The translations under genes and the position numbers were made by a program. Under the pieces are notes generated by a model. The model saw nothing but the letters and a program-made list of their open reading frames with translations, searched no databases and was not told the DNA's origin. A stretch of 64,000 bases of DNA from Nonomuraea pusilla (GTDB lineage Bacteria > Actinomycetota > Actinomycetes > Streptosporangiales > Streptosporangiaceae). Every line of letters begins with the position of its first letter. The stretch's first letter is position 1. Location: assembly GCF_900109355.1 (NCBI RefSeq), contig NZ_FOBF01000009.1, positions 62,001-126,000 of the forward strand. The letters are read 5' to 3'. This document shows positions 48,338 through 59,231 of the stretch, one piece after another.

Positions 48338-49264
48338 CACGCTCTCCGACGGGATCGGCGTGGGCGACGGCGGCGGGCACAGCCCCGAGGTCGCCGTCCA
48401 CGCCGCCACGAGGAGCACCAGCCTGGCCGAGAAGTTGATCCAGATCAGCAGCCCCACGATGACCGCGAACGTGCCGTAGACCGGATTGCTCAGCGTGTGC
48501 CCGAGCAGCAGCGTCGCGAGCTGCTTGAGCACCCCGAAGCCGATCGCGCCGAGCAGCGCGCCCTTGGCGATGGCGTGGAACGGCGCCGTCGGCCTGGCCA
48601 CCCAGCCCAGCAGGATGACGAACAGCAGCCAGTCCGCGCCGACCCCGGCGAGCACCGCGGCCACCCTGAGCAGGACCGTCGCGAACGTCGAGTCCGCGCC
48701 GAACAGGGCGTGCACCACCTTGTCCGTGGCGGTCGTGGCGAAGCCCGCCACCAGCACCGACACGATCAGCGTCACGCCGATGAGGACGAGCGAGACCAGG
48801 TCGCGCAGCTTGCCGAGGAACCAGTTCAGCGGGGGCGTCGTCGTCATCGACATCTCGCGCAGCGCGCCCCTGAGCGCGTCGAGCGCCCCGAGCCCCGCGT
48901 ACAGGAGGCCGAGCAGGCCGATGATCCCGGCCGTCGCCCTGGCGCTGCCGATGGCCTGCAGGTCGAGCTGGGTGGCGAGGCCGGGCAGCCGCTCCTCGAT
49001 GGCCTGGGCGAGCGCCCGTCTGGTCGTCTCGCTCGTCGAGACCACGAACCCGAGCACGGCGTACGCCAGCGCCACCAGCGGGAAGAACGACAGGAACGCG
49101 AAGTACGTCACCGCGCCCGCCAGCCGGTCGCCCGACTGGACCTGGTACCGCTGGACCGCCCTGATCGCGTGGTCGAGCGAGAGCCTGCGCACCCGCCAGT
49201 AGTCCACCCTGCGGCGGCCCCAGGCCCGCGCCGCCGCGATCCGCTCGGTCAGTCTCCGCATCAT
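48332..49264 (-). CDS. YihY/BrkB-family inner-membrane protein
   Basis: A 310-aa protein with about six hydrophobic segments, beginning AVTYFAFLSFFPLVALAYAVLGFV. The family signatures are YFAFLSFFPL, the central LRGALREMSMTTTPPLNWFLGKLRDLV loop and the terminal VYGTFAVIVGLLIWINFSARLVLLVAAW. The role is unknown; proposals include envelope or transport functions (an old RNase BN name is not supported). The ATG pair at 49264/49261 is preceded by GGGAGAGGG. The C-terminus overlaps the carboxypeptidase stop. Confidence 0.9.
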   Translation of the reverse strand: MMRRLTERIAAARAWGRRRVDYWRVRRLSLDHAIRAVQRYQVQSGDRLAGAVTYFAFLSFFPLVALAYAVLGFVVSTSETTRRALAQAIEERLPGLATQLDLQAIGSARATAGIIGLLGLLYAGLGALDALRGALREMSMTTTPPLNWFLGKLRDLVSLVLIGVTLIVSVLVAGFATTATDKVVHALFGADSTFATVLLRVAAVLAGVGADWLLFVILLGWVARPTAPFHAIAKGALLGAIGFGVLKQLATLLLGHTLSNPVYGTFAVIVGLLIWINFSARLVLLVAAWTATSGLCPPPSPTPIPSESVS

Positions 49265-49313
49265 GCCCTCTCCCAGGGAAGTTCCCTACCCCGGTGAAAG
49301 GGTGGCGATCAGG

Positions 49314-50573
49314 TCATACCAGGGCAGCCGCCGACTCCGCCAGTGCGCCGAGCACCGCGGGCACGTCGTGGTGCAGCAGCCGCCCGTCGCGCTTGACGAC
49401 CCGCCCGGCGACGAGGACGGTCTCGACGCAGGAGGTGTCGGCGTTCAGCACGACCGCGCCGATCGGGTCCTGCGCGGCGGCCATGCCGAGCGTGGCGGTG
49501 CTCAGCAGCACCACGTCGGCCTGCGCGCCGGGCCGCAGCGACCCGGCGACCCCGGCGAGCCCGGCCACCCGCGCCCCCTCCGAGGTGGCCATGCGCAGCA
49601 CGTCGCGGGTGGTGATCGCGCCGCCGCCCGGCCTGCCCCGCTCCAGCACGTACGCCGTCCGCATGACGCTGAACATGTCGCCGGGGGCGCAGGTCACCGT
49701 GTCGATGCCGAAGGCCGTCGGGATGCCCGCCGCCCTGGCCCGGCCGGTGACGGGGTAGCCCATGCCGAGCGTCATCTCGTCGAGGGGCGAGACCGACACG
49801 GCGCCGCCGCTGCCGGCGATGCGCTTGAGGTCCTCGTCGTCGTAGGAGGTCGCGTGGATGTAGGTGACGTCCTCGTTCAGCCAGCCGCGCGCCTCCAGGA
49901 ACGCCAGCCCGCGCGCGGCGCTCTCCGCGCCGCTCACGCCCAGGTGGGCGGTGACGGGCAGGCCCAGCTCGCGCGCCAGGCGCAGCTCCTCGTCGGCGTG
50001 CTCCTCGGGGGCGATCTCGGGGCCGAACGCGGCCATGGCCATGGTGAGCAGGCCGCCTTCGGGGATGGCCGCGCGCACCCTGCGGGTCTCGGCGGCGAAC
50101 GCGCCGGGCTCGCCGCCGTGGCAGTAGCCGAACACCGCCCTGACGCCGGAGTCGCGCAGGGCCTGCAGGGCCGCGTCGGTGTGGCCGGGCGTGAGCTGGA
50201 TGTGGGACCAGTCGAGCAGCGTCGTGATGCCGGCGTCGAGGCATTCCAGCGCTCCCGCCAGGTTGCCCACGTAGACGTCCTCGTGGCGGTAGCGGGGCGC
50301 CAGCTCGCCCAGCACGCGGCCCAGGTAGCCATCGAAGCCGACGTCGGGCACGGCGGCCCTGATGGCGGCCTGCCAGGTGTGGCGGTGGGTGTCGACGAAG
50401 CCGGGCAGGACGAGGCGGCCGGCGGCGTCGATGACCTCGGCGCCGGGAGGCGCGTCCAGCTCGGGGCCGACCTCGGCGACGCGGCCGCCCTCGATGCGGA
50501 CGTCCACGCGGCCGAGCACCACGGGCTCGGGCTCGGTGTCGATGACGGTGCCGTTCTTGATGAGCGTTTGCAT
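49314..50573 (-). CDS. Metal-dependent amidohydrolase (TRZ/ATZ/cytosine deaminase-like)
   Basis: A 419-aa amidohydrolase-superfamily enzyme. Metal-binding motifs are GFVDTHRHTWQAA (HxH), TAHLGVSG (~200), YIHATSYDDED (~230) and FGIDTVTCAPGD carrying the Asp (~280). ADVVLLS and the late GRVVKRDGRL are typical of TRZ/ATZ deaminases/dechlorinases acting on heterocycles or guanidines. The ATG at 50573 gives MQTLIKNGTVI; an upstream start at 50645 would run through the MarR promoter. It is divergent from a MarR gene, and two overlapping dyads lie between them, so it is probably substrate-inducible. Confidence 0.9.
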   Translation of the reverse strand: MQTLIKNGTVIDTEPEPVVLGRVDVRIEGGRVAEVGPELDAPPGAEVIDAAGRLVLPGFVDTHRHTWQAAIRAAVPDVGFDGYLGRVLGELAPRYRHEDVYVGNLAGALECLDAGITTLLDWSHIQLTPGHTDAALQALRDSGVRAVFGYCHGGEPGAFAAETRRVRAAIPEGGLLTMAMAAFGPEIAPEEHADEELRLARELGLPVTAHLGVSGAESAARGLAFLEARGWLNEDVTYIHATSYDDEDLKRIAGSGGAVSVSPLDEMTLGMGYPVTGRARAAGIPTAFGIDTVTCAPGDMFSVMRTAYVLERGRPGGGAITTRDVLRMATSEGARVAGLAGVAGSLRPGAQADVVLLSTATLGMAAAQDPIGAVVLNADTSCVETVLVAGRVVKRDGRLLHHDVPAVLGALAESAAALV

Positions 50574-50582
50574 GAGCCGGAA

Positions 50583-50608
50583 GCTTAGAGAAAAGCTTTT
50601 AGGAAAGC
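50583..50608. promoter_or_regulatory. Two overlapping MarR-type dyads between the amidohydrolase and marR
   Basis: GCTTAGAGAAAAGC (50583-50596) and GCTTTTAGGAAAGC (50595-50608) share a GC and follow the pattern GCTTTNNNNAAAGC. The first has one mismatch. They fill most of the 45-nt gap between the two divergent genes, so one bound regulator could block both. Confidence 0.75.
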
Positions 50609-50618
50609 AATCTGCGTC

Positions 50619-51143
50619 GTGAGTATCCTCGGAGACGTGCCGCATGACGAGATCGACGCCCTGGTCCCCCGCTGGGAGCAGTCAGGGATGCCGTCGGCCC
50701 TCATCGCCGGCATCGAGCTCGGCAAGCGGGTGTCCCGGCTCAACCTGCTCTTCGAACAGGCGCTCAAGACGGAACTGGCCGACCTCGGGCTGACGTACGC
50801 GGAGTTCGACGTGCTGGCCGCGCTCACCCGCGCCGCTCCCCCGCACCGCATGAAGCCGAGCGAGCTGTCGAAGTCGCTCTTCCTGACCTCCGGCGGCACC
50901 AGCAACGTGCTGCAGCGCCTCGCGGCGGCCGGCTACGTCGAACGCGCCGACGACCCGGGCGACGCCCGCAGCCGGTGGGTGCGGCTCACCCCCGAGGGCG
51001 AGCGGGTGGCGAACGCCGCGCTGGAGGCGTCGTCACGGGCCCACGAGGAGGTCATGGCCGGGGTGCCCGAGCAGACCGTCCGTCAGGCCGCCGACGCCCT
51101 GCGCGAGGTCCTCCTCGTGGTGGGCCGCCGCCGCTTCCGCTGA
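50619..51143 (+). CDS. MarR-family transcriptional regulator
   Basis: A 174-aa winged-helix regulator. The DNA-binding domain is LGLTYAEFDVLAALTRAAPPHRMKPSELSKSLFLTSGGTSNVLQRLAAAGYV, and the wing DDPGDARSRWVRLTPEGERV. The fold and the SGGTSNV recognition helix are typical of PecS/MarR-type regulators with long N-termini. The GTG at 50619 has no ribosome site, so translation may be leaderless; an in-frame GTG at 50637 is possible. It is divergent from the amidohydrolase over the dyads at 50583-50608. Its stop lies in a 17-bp direct repeat. Confidence 0.9.
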   Translation: MSILGDVPHDEIDALVPRWEQSGMPSALIAGIELGKRVSRLNLLFEQALKTELADLGLTYAEFDVLAALTRAAPPHRMKPSELSKSLFLTSGGTSNVLQRLAAAGYVERADDPGDARSRWVRLTPEGERVANAALEASSRAHEEVMAGVPEQTVRQAADALREVLLVVGRRRFR

Positions 51144-51181
51144 CGCGCCGCTGGCAACGTCGGGTTCCGCTGACGCGCCGC
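51135..51181 (+). repeat. 17-bp direct repeat spanning the MarR stop codon
   Basis: TTCCGCTGACGCGCCGC occurs at 51135-51151, across the MarR stop, and at 51165-51181, a 30-bp offset. A strong terminator follows. Confidence 0.85.
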
Positions 51182-51219
51182 ATGCCGCATGGTGCGCGAA
51201 AGCCGGCGCACGTGCTCAT

Positions 51220-51259
51220 GCGAAGGGCCGTCCGGGCGGGTGCCCGGACGGCCCTTCGC
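51220..51259. terminator. Bidirectional terminator between the MarR gene and trpS
   Basis: An 18-bp perfect stem (GCGAAGGGCCGTCCGGGC with its complement) and a GGGT loop lie between two convergent genes. Confidence 0.92.
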
Positions 51260-51273
51260 GACGCCTGACGCGG

Positions 51274-52278
51274 CTACGGCTTCGGGAGGAAGCCCACGCG
51301 GTCGCGGACCAGCTCCATGGTCTGGCGGGCCACCGCCGACGCGCGCTCCGCGCCGATGGCGAGCATGCGGTCGAGCTCGGCCTCGTCGGACAGGAGCTTC
51401 TCCGTACGCTCCCGGATCGGGGCGAACGCGTCGACCACGGCCTCCGCCACCTCCTTCTTGAAGGCGCCGTACCCCTGCCCCTCGAAGCGGGTGACCAGCT
51501 CGGGGATCGGCGTGCCGGTGAGGGCGGAGTGGATGCGCAGCAGGTTGGAGACGCCCGGCTTGTTCACCTCGTCGAAGAGCACCTCGGAGCCCGTGTCGGT
51601 GACGGCGCGCATCACCTTCTTGCGCAGCGGACCGGGCTGCTCCAGCACCTCCAGGATGCCCGCGGGGCTCGACGACGACTTCGACATCTTCGCGCTAGGG
51701 TCCTGGAGGTCGGTGATCTTCTCGACCTCCTTCGGGATGTACGGCTCCGGCAGGACGAACGTGTCGCCGAAGCGGTGGTTGAAGCGCTGGCCGAGGTCGC
51801 GGGTGAGCTCCAGGTGCTGCTTCTGGTCGGCGCCGACCGGCACGCGGTCGGCCTGGTAGAGCAGGATGTCGGCGGCCTGGAGGATCGGGTACGTGAACAG
51901 CCCGACGCTCGCGGCGCTCTCGCCGAACCTCGCGGACTTGTCCTTGAACTGCGTCATCCTGGCGGCCTCGCCCATACCGGTGAGGCAGATCAGCACCCAG
52001 GCGAGCTCGGTGTGCTCGCGAACGTGCGACTGGACGAACACGGTGGAGCGCTCAGGGTCGAGCCCGGCGGCGAACATCTGCGCGGCGGCGACGCGGCTGC
52101 GGCGGCGCAGCGCGGCGGGCTCGGTGGGCACGGTGATGGCGTGGAGATCGACCACGCAGTAGAAGGCGTCGTGGGTCTCCTGCAGGGTGACCCACTGCCG
52201 GACCGCACCCAGGTAGTTGCCCAGGTGGAAGGAGTCCGCTGTGGGCTGGATGCCGGAGAGTACACGAGGTCTGGCCAT
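51274..52278 (-). CDS. trpS: Tryptophanyl-tRNA synthetase
   Basis: A 334-aa class Ic synthetase that charges tRNA-Trp. ATP-site motifs are SFHLGNYLG (HIGH-like) near residue 18 and DPSAKMSKSSSS (KMSKS) near ~195. Other marks are AADILLYQADRVPVGADQKQHLELTRD (Trp/ATP site). The ATG at 52278 (ARPRVLSGIQPTAD) is the family start; no Shine-Dalgarno sequence is seen. It lies 14 nt after the CNNM/CorC gene, so it is probably in its transcript. The protein is close to the normal ~335-aa length. Confidence 0.95.
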   Translation of the reverse strand: MARPRVLSGIQPTADSFHLGNYLGAVRQWVTLQETHDAFYCVVDLHAITVPTEPAALRRRSRVAAAQMFAAGLDPERSTVFVQSHVREHTELAWVLICLTGMGEAARMTQFKDKSARFGESAASVGLFTYPILQAADILLYQADRVPVGADQKQHLELTRDLGQRFNHRFGDTFVLPEPYIPKEVEKITDLQDPSAKMSKSSSSPAGILEVLEQPGPLRKKVMRAVTDTGSEVLFDEVNKPGVSNLLRIHSALTGTPIPELVTRFEGQGYGAFKKEVAEAVVDAFAPIRERTEKLLSDEAELDRMLAIGAERASAVARQTMELVRDRVGFLPKP

Positions 52279-52292
52279 AGCAGGCAATTGTG

Positions 52293-53606
52293 TCAGGAAT
52301 CCTGGTCGGGCGGCGACTCGACGAGCGCCCGGCGTTTCACTCTCACTCTAGCGATGCGGCGCCCGTCCAGCTCGGTCACGGTCAGGTCGAAGCCGGGGAT
52401 CTCCACGCTCTCGCCCGCGGCGGGCAGGTGGCCGAGCATGGCCATCACGAACCCGGCCAGCGTCTCGTACGGCCCGTCCGGCAGCTTGATGCCGGTCTCG
52501 GCCGCGAAGTCGTTGAGGTTGGTCAGCCCGTCGATCTCAATCTCGCCCGCGGGCAGGACGACGGTGTGGTCCTCGACGTCGTACTCGTCCCTGATGTCGC
52601 CGACGAGCTCCTCGACGAGGTCCTCCAGCGTGACGATGCCGGCGGTGCCGCCGTACTCGTCCACCACGATGGCGAGGTGCTGGCCCTCGTCGCGCATCTC
52701 GTTCAGGGTGCTGAGCAGGCGTTTCGAGGCGGGCACGAACTTGACGGGCCGGATCGGCACGAGCGCGCCGACCGGCTCGGCGCGTCCCGCCAGGCTCGGG
52801 TCCAGCAGGTCCCTGACGTGGACGAATCCCACGATCTCGTCGTACGACTCCCGGTAGACGGGGAAGCGCGAGTGCGGCAGCCCGGCGGCCAGCCGGGCGG
52901 CGTCGGCCAGCGGCGTGTCGGCCCGCATGAACTCCACCTCGGTGCGCGGCAGCATGACCTCGCGGAGCTGGCGCTTGCCCGCCGCGAACACCTCGCCGAT
53001 CAGGTGGCGCTCGTCGGCGGTCAGCTCGGTGTGCCCCACCACCATGTCGCGCAGCTCCTCGGTGCTGACCTCCTCCCTGCGGGCGGCCGGGTTGCCGCCG
53101 AGCAGCCGGACGACGCCGTCGGTGGACTTCGACAGCGCCCAGATGACCGGGCGCGACAGGACGGCGATGCGGTCGAGGAAGGGCGCGACGAACAGCGACA
53201 ACCCCTCGGCCCGCTGCAGCGCGAGCCGTTTGGGCGCGAGCTCGCCGAGCACCAGCGACACGTACGAGATGGCCAGCGTGACCAGCACGAGGGCGAGCAC
53301 GGAGGCGAGGCCGACCGGTACGCCCCAGCGGACGAGGACGGGCTGGAGCTGCACGCCGAGCCTGTCGGCGCCGAACGCGGCGGACAGCATGGTGGCGACG
53401 GTCACGCCGATCTGGACGGCGGACAGGAAGCGGTTGGGGTCGCGCGCGAGCTTGGCCACCCGCTCTCCCCTGCGGCCCTTCTGAGCGAGTTTGCGCACCT
53501 GGCTCTCGCGCAGGGAGACCATCGCGATCTCAGCCGCGGCGAAGAACCCGCCGATCAGGATGAACAGCAGGACCAGGGCGATGCTGGCCGCGACGGTGTC
53601 AAACAT
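52293..53606 (-). CDS. CNNM/CorC-family (HlyC-like) membrane protein with CBS pair
   Basis: A 437-aa protein. The N-terminal CNNM membrane domain (residues ~1-190) starts VLLFILIGGFFAAAEIAMVSLRESQVRKLA. Two CBS domains (~215-330) include MLPRTEVEFMRADTPLADAA and VHVRDLLDPSL. A CorC/HlyC-associated C-terminal domain (~350-430) contains VEELVGDIRDEYD and FVMAMLGHLP. The family mediates or regulates Mg2+/Co2+ efflux; the old hemolysin label is historical. It is the first gene of a unit with trpS. Confidence 0.93.
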   Translation of the reverse strand: MFDTVAASIALVLLFILIGGFFAAAEIAMVSLRESQVRKLAQKGRRGERVAKLARDPNRFLSAVQIGVTVATMLSAAFGADRLGVQLQPVLVRWGVPVGLASVLALVLVTLAISYVSLVLGELAPKRLALQRAEGLSLFVAPFLDRIAVLSRPVIWALSKSTDGVVRLLGGNPAARREEVSTEELRDMVVGHTELTADERHLIGEVFAAGKRQLREVMLPRTEVEFMRADTPLADAARLAAGLPHSRFPVYRESYDEIVGFVHVRDLLDPSLAGRAEPVGALVPIRPVKFVPASKRLLSTLNEMRDEGQHLAIVVDEYGGTAGIVTLEDLVEELVGDIRDEYDVEDHTVVLPAGEIEIDGLTNLNDFAAETGIKLPDGPYETLAGFVMAMLGHLPAAGESVEIPGFDLTVTELDGRRIARVRVKRRALVESPPDQDS

Positions 53607-53692
53607 GGTGGTTGGCAGCGTATACGGGAGCTTTCCCGCGTATGCTGAACGGCGAGGCGTACAAAATCAAACATATTCGCTCAGGAGTACAC

Positions 53693-54640
53693 ATGAGACT
53701 GCTCGTCACCGGAGGGGCCGGATACGTGGGAAGCGTCGTCGCGGCGCAACTCGTCGAGGCGGGCCACGAGGTGACCGTGCTCGACGACCTGTCCACCGGG
53801 CACGAGGACGCCGTGCCCGACGGTGCGCGGTTCGTCAAGGCCGACATCGCCGAGGCCGGCGACGCCCTCGACGGCGTGGAGGCCGTGCTGCACTTCGCGG
53901 CGAAGTCGCTGGTCGGTGAGTCCGTGGAGAAGCCCGGACTGTACTGGGCGCACAACCTGGGCGGCACGCTGGCGCTGCTGGAGGCGATGCACGCGAAGGG
54001 CGTGCGCAGGATCGTGTTCTCCTCGACGGCCGCCACGTACGGCGAGCCCGAGCGCTCCCCCATCGAGGAGAGCGACCCGACCCGCCCGACGAACCCGTAC
54101 GGCGCCTCGAAGCTGGCCGTGGACACCGCGCTGTCGGCGTACGCCGCCATCCGGGGCCTCGGCGCGGTGAGCCTGCGCTACTTCAACGTGGCCGGCGCCC
54201 ACGGCCGCTTCCGCGAGCGCCACGCCGTCGAGACCCACCTCATCCCGAACGTGCTCAAGGTCGCCACGGGCGAGCGCGAGTCGGTGAACGTGTTCGGCAG
54301 CGACTACCCGACGCCCGACGGCACCTGCGTGCGCGACTACGTCCACGTCTCGGACCTCGCGAGGGCGCACCTCCTCGCGCTCGACTCGATCGCCGAGGGC
54401 CGCCACGAGATCTACAACCTGGGCAGCGGCACCGGCTTCAGCGTGCAGGAGGTGATCTCGGTCTGCCGAGAGGTCACCGGTCACGAGATTCCCGCCGTCA
54501 TGGGGCCGCGCCGTGCTGGCGATCCGGCCGTGCTTGTCGCCTCTTCCGCCAAGATACAGCGCGAGCTGGGGTGGAAGGCGGAGCGGCCGTCGCTGCGCGA
54601 CATCGTCGCCGACGCCTGGGCGGCGCTCCCCGGCGCGTGA
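53693..54640 (+). CDS. galE: UDP-glucose 4-epimerase
   Basis: A 315-aa extended SDR interconverting UDP-glucose and UDP-galactose, supplying galactose for envelope glycans. It opens RLLVTGGAGYVGS (NAD Gly motif), then VLDDLSTGHEDAVP, catalytic Ser in FSSTAATYGEPE, the YGASK Tyr/Lys pair (NPYGASKLAVD) and the substrate-loop YFNVAGAHG. DGTCVRDYVHVSDLARAHL is typical of GalE. The ATG at 53693 has AGGAG 5 nt upstream. AT-rich DNA (TACAAAAT, CATATT) just before it probably holds the promoter. It is divergent from the CNNM/CorC gene. Confidence 0.95.
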   Translation: MRLLVTGGAGYVGSVVAAQLVEAGHEVTVLDDLSTGHEDAVPDGARFVKADIAEAGDALDGVEAVLHFAAKSLVGESVEKPGLYWAHNLGGTLALLEAMHAKGVRRIVFSSTAATYGEPERSPIEESDPTRPTNPYGASKLAVDTALSAYAAIRGLGAVSLRYFNVAGAHGRFRERHAVETHLIPNVLKVATGERESVNVFGSDYPTPDGTCVRDYVHVSDLARAHLLALDSIAEGRHEIYNLGSGTGFSVQEVISVCREVTGHEIPAVMGPRRAGDPAVLVASSAKIQRELGWKAERPSLRDIVADAWAALPGA

Positions 54641-54700
54641 GCGCCCCGCCGTGCCCGGCACCACGCCGCACGGCGACGGAGACGACGGGCGGACACGCGA

Positions 54701-54734
54701 AAGGCGCGCGCCCCGTGCGTGGGACGCGCGCCTT
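54701..54734. terminator. Bidirectional terminator between galE and mdh
   Basis: AAGGCGCGCG (54701-54710) pairs with CGCGCGCCTT (54725-54734), a 10-bp stem with a 14-nt loop. It lies between convergent genes. Confidence 0.75.
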
Positions 54735-54801
54735 CGCGAAGGTTCCCGACCGGGCCGCTTCCCGGCCCACGCGAAAAGGGCGCGGGAAGGGCCGGGAAGG
54801 G

Positions 54802-55776
54802 TCAGATCAGGCCGAGGCTCTTGACCGCGTCGCGCTCCTCCAGCAGCTCGCGCACGCTGGCGTCGATGCGCTCGCGGGAGAACGGGTCGATCTCCAGGCC
54901 CTGGATGATCTCGAACCTGCCGCCCTGCGCCCGGACGGGGAAGGACGAGATGATGCCCTCGGGCACGCCGTACGAGCCGTCGGAGACGATCGCGGCGGAC
55001 GTCCAGTCGGTGCCGTTGACCCAGTCGTGGACGTGGTCGATGGCCGCGTTGGCGGCGGAGGCCGCCGAGGAGGCGCCGCGGGCGTCGATGATGGCGGCGC
55101 CGCGCTTGGCCACCGTCGGGATGAACGTGTCGCGCAGCCACTCGCTCTCGACCTGCTCGGCCGCGATCTTGCCGCCGACCTCGGTGTGGAACAGGTCGGG
55201 GTACTGCGTGGAGGAGTGGTTGCCCCAGATCGTCATGTGCTTGATCTCGGTGACCGGCACCTGGAGCTTGGCCGCGAGCTGCGACAGCGCGCGGTTGTGG
55301 TCGAGGCGGGTCATCGCGGTGAAGCGCTCGGCCGGGACGTCGGGCGCGTGCCGCTGCGCGATGAGCGCGTTGGTGTTGGCCGGGTTGCCCACGACGAGGA
55401 CCTTGATGTCGTCGGCGGCGTGGTCGTTGATGGCCTTGCCCTGCGGGCCGAAGATGCCGCCGTTGGCGCTGAGCAGGTCACCGCGCTCCATGCCGGCCTT
55501 GCGCGGCATGGCGCCGACGAGCAGCGCGACGTTGGCGCCGTCGAACGCCACGTTCGGGTCGTCGGTGATCTCGATGCCCGACAGCAGCGGGAAGGCGCAG
55601 TCGTCGAGCTCCATGGCCGTGCCCTCGGCCGCCTTCACCGCCTGCGGGATCTCCAGCAGACTCAGCTGCACCGGGACGTCCGCGCCGAGCAGGTGGCCCG
55701 ACGCGATGCGGAACAGCAGTGCGTAGCCGATCTGACCGGCGGCTCCCGTGACGGTCACCTTGACGGGCGTGGCCAT
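54802..55776 (-). CDS. mdh: Malate dehydrogenase (NAD-dependent)
   Basis: A 324-aa TCA-cycle enzyme oxidising malate to oxaloacetate. NAD motif KVTVTGAAGQIGYAL is at the N-terminus. The substrate arginines lie in GAMPRKAGMERGDLL and TRLDHNRAL, and the catalytic His in IWGNHSSTQYPD. Length and the GNHSSTQYPD motif place it in the MDH type 1/actinobacterial group. The ATG at 55776 has GGGGAAGG 6 nt upstream. It stands alone between galE (convergent) and the kinase. Confidence 0.95.
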   Translation of the reverse strand: MATPVKVTVTGAAGQIGYALLFRIASGHLLGADVPVQLSLLEIPQAVKAAEGTAMELDDCAFPLLSGIEITDDPNVAFDGANVALLVGAMPRKAGMERGDLLSANGGIFGPQGKAINDHAADDIKVLVVGNPANTNALIAQRHAPDVPAERFTAMTRLDHNRALSQLAAKLQVPVTEIKHMTIWGNHSSTQYPDLFHTEVGGKIAAEQVESEWLRDTFIPTVAKRGAAIIDARGASSAASAANAAIDHVHDWVNGTDWTSAAIVSDGSYGVPEGIISSFPVRAQGGRFEIIQGLEIDPFSRERIDASVRELLEERDAVKSLGLI

Positions 55777-55829
55777 GCCTTCCCCTAACTCGTGGGACGA
55801 ATCATTGACTTTCGGATGTTACCCGCTCG

Positions 55830-57854
<2,025 letters not shown>

Positions 57855-57962
57855 TCGTCATCCCCACGTGTGCTGAACCCCATCGAGGCAAACTTTACGA
57901 TGCCCCGCAACTTCACAGGCGGCTGTTAACCGTTCGTGACGTCACGGTTCGCCACCCGCGGG

Positions 57963-57995
57963 CCCCGCCGCCCCGCGGAAGGAGCGGCGGCGGGG
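57963..57995 (-). terminator. Terminator after the polysaccharide deacetylase gene
   Basis: CCCCGCCGCC (57963-57972) pairs with GGCGGCGGGG (57986-57995), a 10-bp stem and 13-nt loop just past the deacetylase stop on the minus strand. Confidence 0.75.
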
Positions 57996-58015
57996 CGGGT
58001 GCGCCGCGGCGCGCG

Positions 58016-59041
58016 CTAGTACGGCAGGCTCCAGCTCGCGAACGCCTGCCGCAGGTACGGGCTCTTGAACTTCGGGTACGCGACGGTACGCGGGTCGCCG
58101 TCGGACGTGTAGATCATGTCGGGGTTGTTCTTCAGCCAGTCGAGCCACGCCTCGGAGCAGAACTGGACGCAGTCGCCCTTCTTCTCCATCACCCTGATCC
58201 GCGGGATGCCGGCCGGGTCGAACGCCTTGCTGAACGGCGCCGGGGCGGGCGTGTAACCGGCCAGGAAGACGCCCTTGTGGTCGTAGCCCTTGCCGTGCAG
58301 GGCCCACTGCTTCTTGGTGGGCTGGTTGCCGTACGGGAGGGCGATGGTGACCGGCTTGACCGACGCGAGCGAGTTGATCTGCTGCGCGATGCCGCCGATC
58401 TGCTCCTCGACCTCCTTCTCCGACCGTCCGCGCAGGTTGATGTGGTCGCGGGTGTGGTTGCCGATGTCGAAGCCGTTGTCCTTGAGCCACTGCAGCGTCT
58501 GGGCCTGCTCCTCGCGCACCGTCTTGCCGAACATGTCGCGGGTGACGTAGAAGGTGGCGACCGGGCGGAAGCCCGGGTGCTTGGCGGCGACCTCGCGCAG
58601 GATGGCGACGGCGGTGTCGGGCTTGGGGACGCCCACCTCGTTGAGGGTGAGCTGCGAGGGCGAGGAGTCGTCGAAGGTGAGCACGACCGGGTGCCTGCCC
58701 GCGGGGATGTCGATCTTCCCGGTGACCATCTCGGCGGCGGTGATGGGGACGTAGCCGTCCTTGACCAGGCGTTCGAGGTCGTTGCGGAACTGCTGGGGCG
58801 TCCTGTCGTCCGTGGTGCCGGGATTGGGGATGATGCGGTGGAACATGAGCACCGGGATCTGCCCGAGCTCGTTGGCCTTGACCTTCGCGGCGGCCGCGAC
58901 CTTGGCGGCGCGTTCCTGCTTCATCTTCGCCGCCGTGTCGGCCTTGGTGACCACCTTGGTCGTGGCGGGCTCCGAGCCGCAGCCCGCCGACAGCGCTGTG
59001 ACGGCGACCAGTCCCACTCCCCCGAGAACACGCAGTCGCAT
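58016..59041 (-). CDS. Polysaccharide deacetylase lipoprotein (NodB/CE4 domain)
   Basis: A 341-aa lipoprotein with lipobox ALSAGC (Cys ~21) and a Lys/Ala-rich coiled region (residues ~27-60). The NodB fold then follows: IPVLMFHRIIPNPGTTD, VVLTFDDSSPSQ (catalytic Asp and metal Asp), and IGNHTRDHINL (metal HxxxH). IALPYGNQPTKKQW carries the Tyr/Arg-equivalent motif. CE4 enzymes remove acetyl or formyl groups from peptidoglycan or other polysaccharides. The ATG at 59041 begins a proper lipoprotein signal. A stem-loop follows the gene. Confidence 0.92.
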   Translation of the reverse strand: MRLRVLGGVGLVAVTALSAGCGSEPATTKVVTKADTAAKMKQERAAKVAAAAKVKANELGQIPVLMFHRIIPNPGTTDDRTPQQFRNDLERLVKDGYVPITAAEMVTGKIDIPAGRHPVVLTFDDSSPSQLTLNEVGVPKPDTAVAILREVAAKHPGFRPVATFYVTRDMFGKTVREEQAQTLQWLKDNGFDIGNHTRDHINLRGRSEKEVEEQIGGIAQQINSLASVKPVTIALPYGNQPTKKQWALHGKGYDHKGVFLAGYTPAPAPFSKAFDPAGIPRIRVMEKKGDCVQFCSEAWLDWLKNNPDMIYTSDGDPRTVAYPKFKSPYLRQAFASWSLPY

Positions 59042-59231
59042 CCGAACCCCCCGATACGCGTACGACTGTCACAGCGCCCGCATTGCGCGGGCGGTGTGGG
59101 TTGCACTGTGTGCACCTAAAGGGGGCTTCTACCCAGATGATCAACTACGCCACGCCGTGATCACGTCAAGAGATGGTCTGTCCGAAAGCTCCCGCGACCT
59201 TCGCGAACCACCTCGCCGGGGTGAACGCCCT

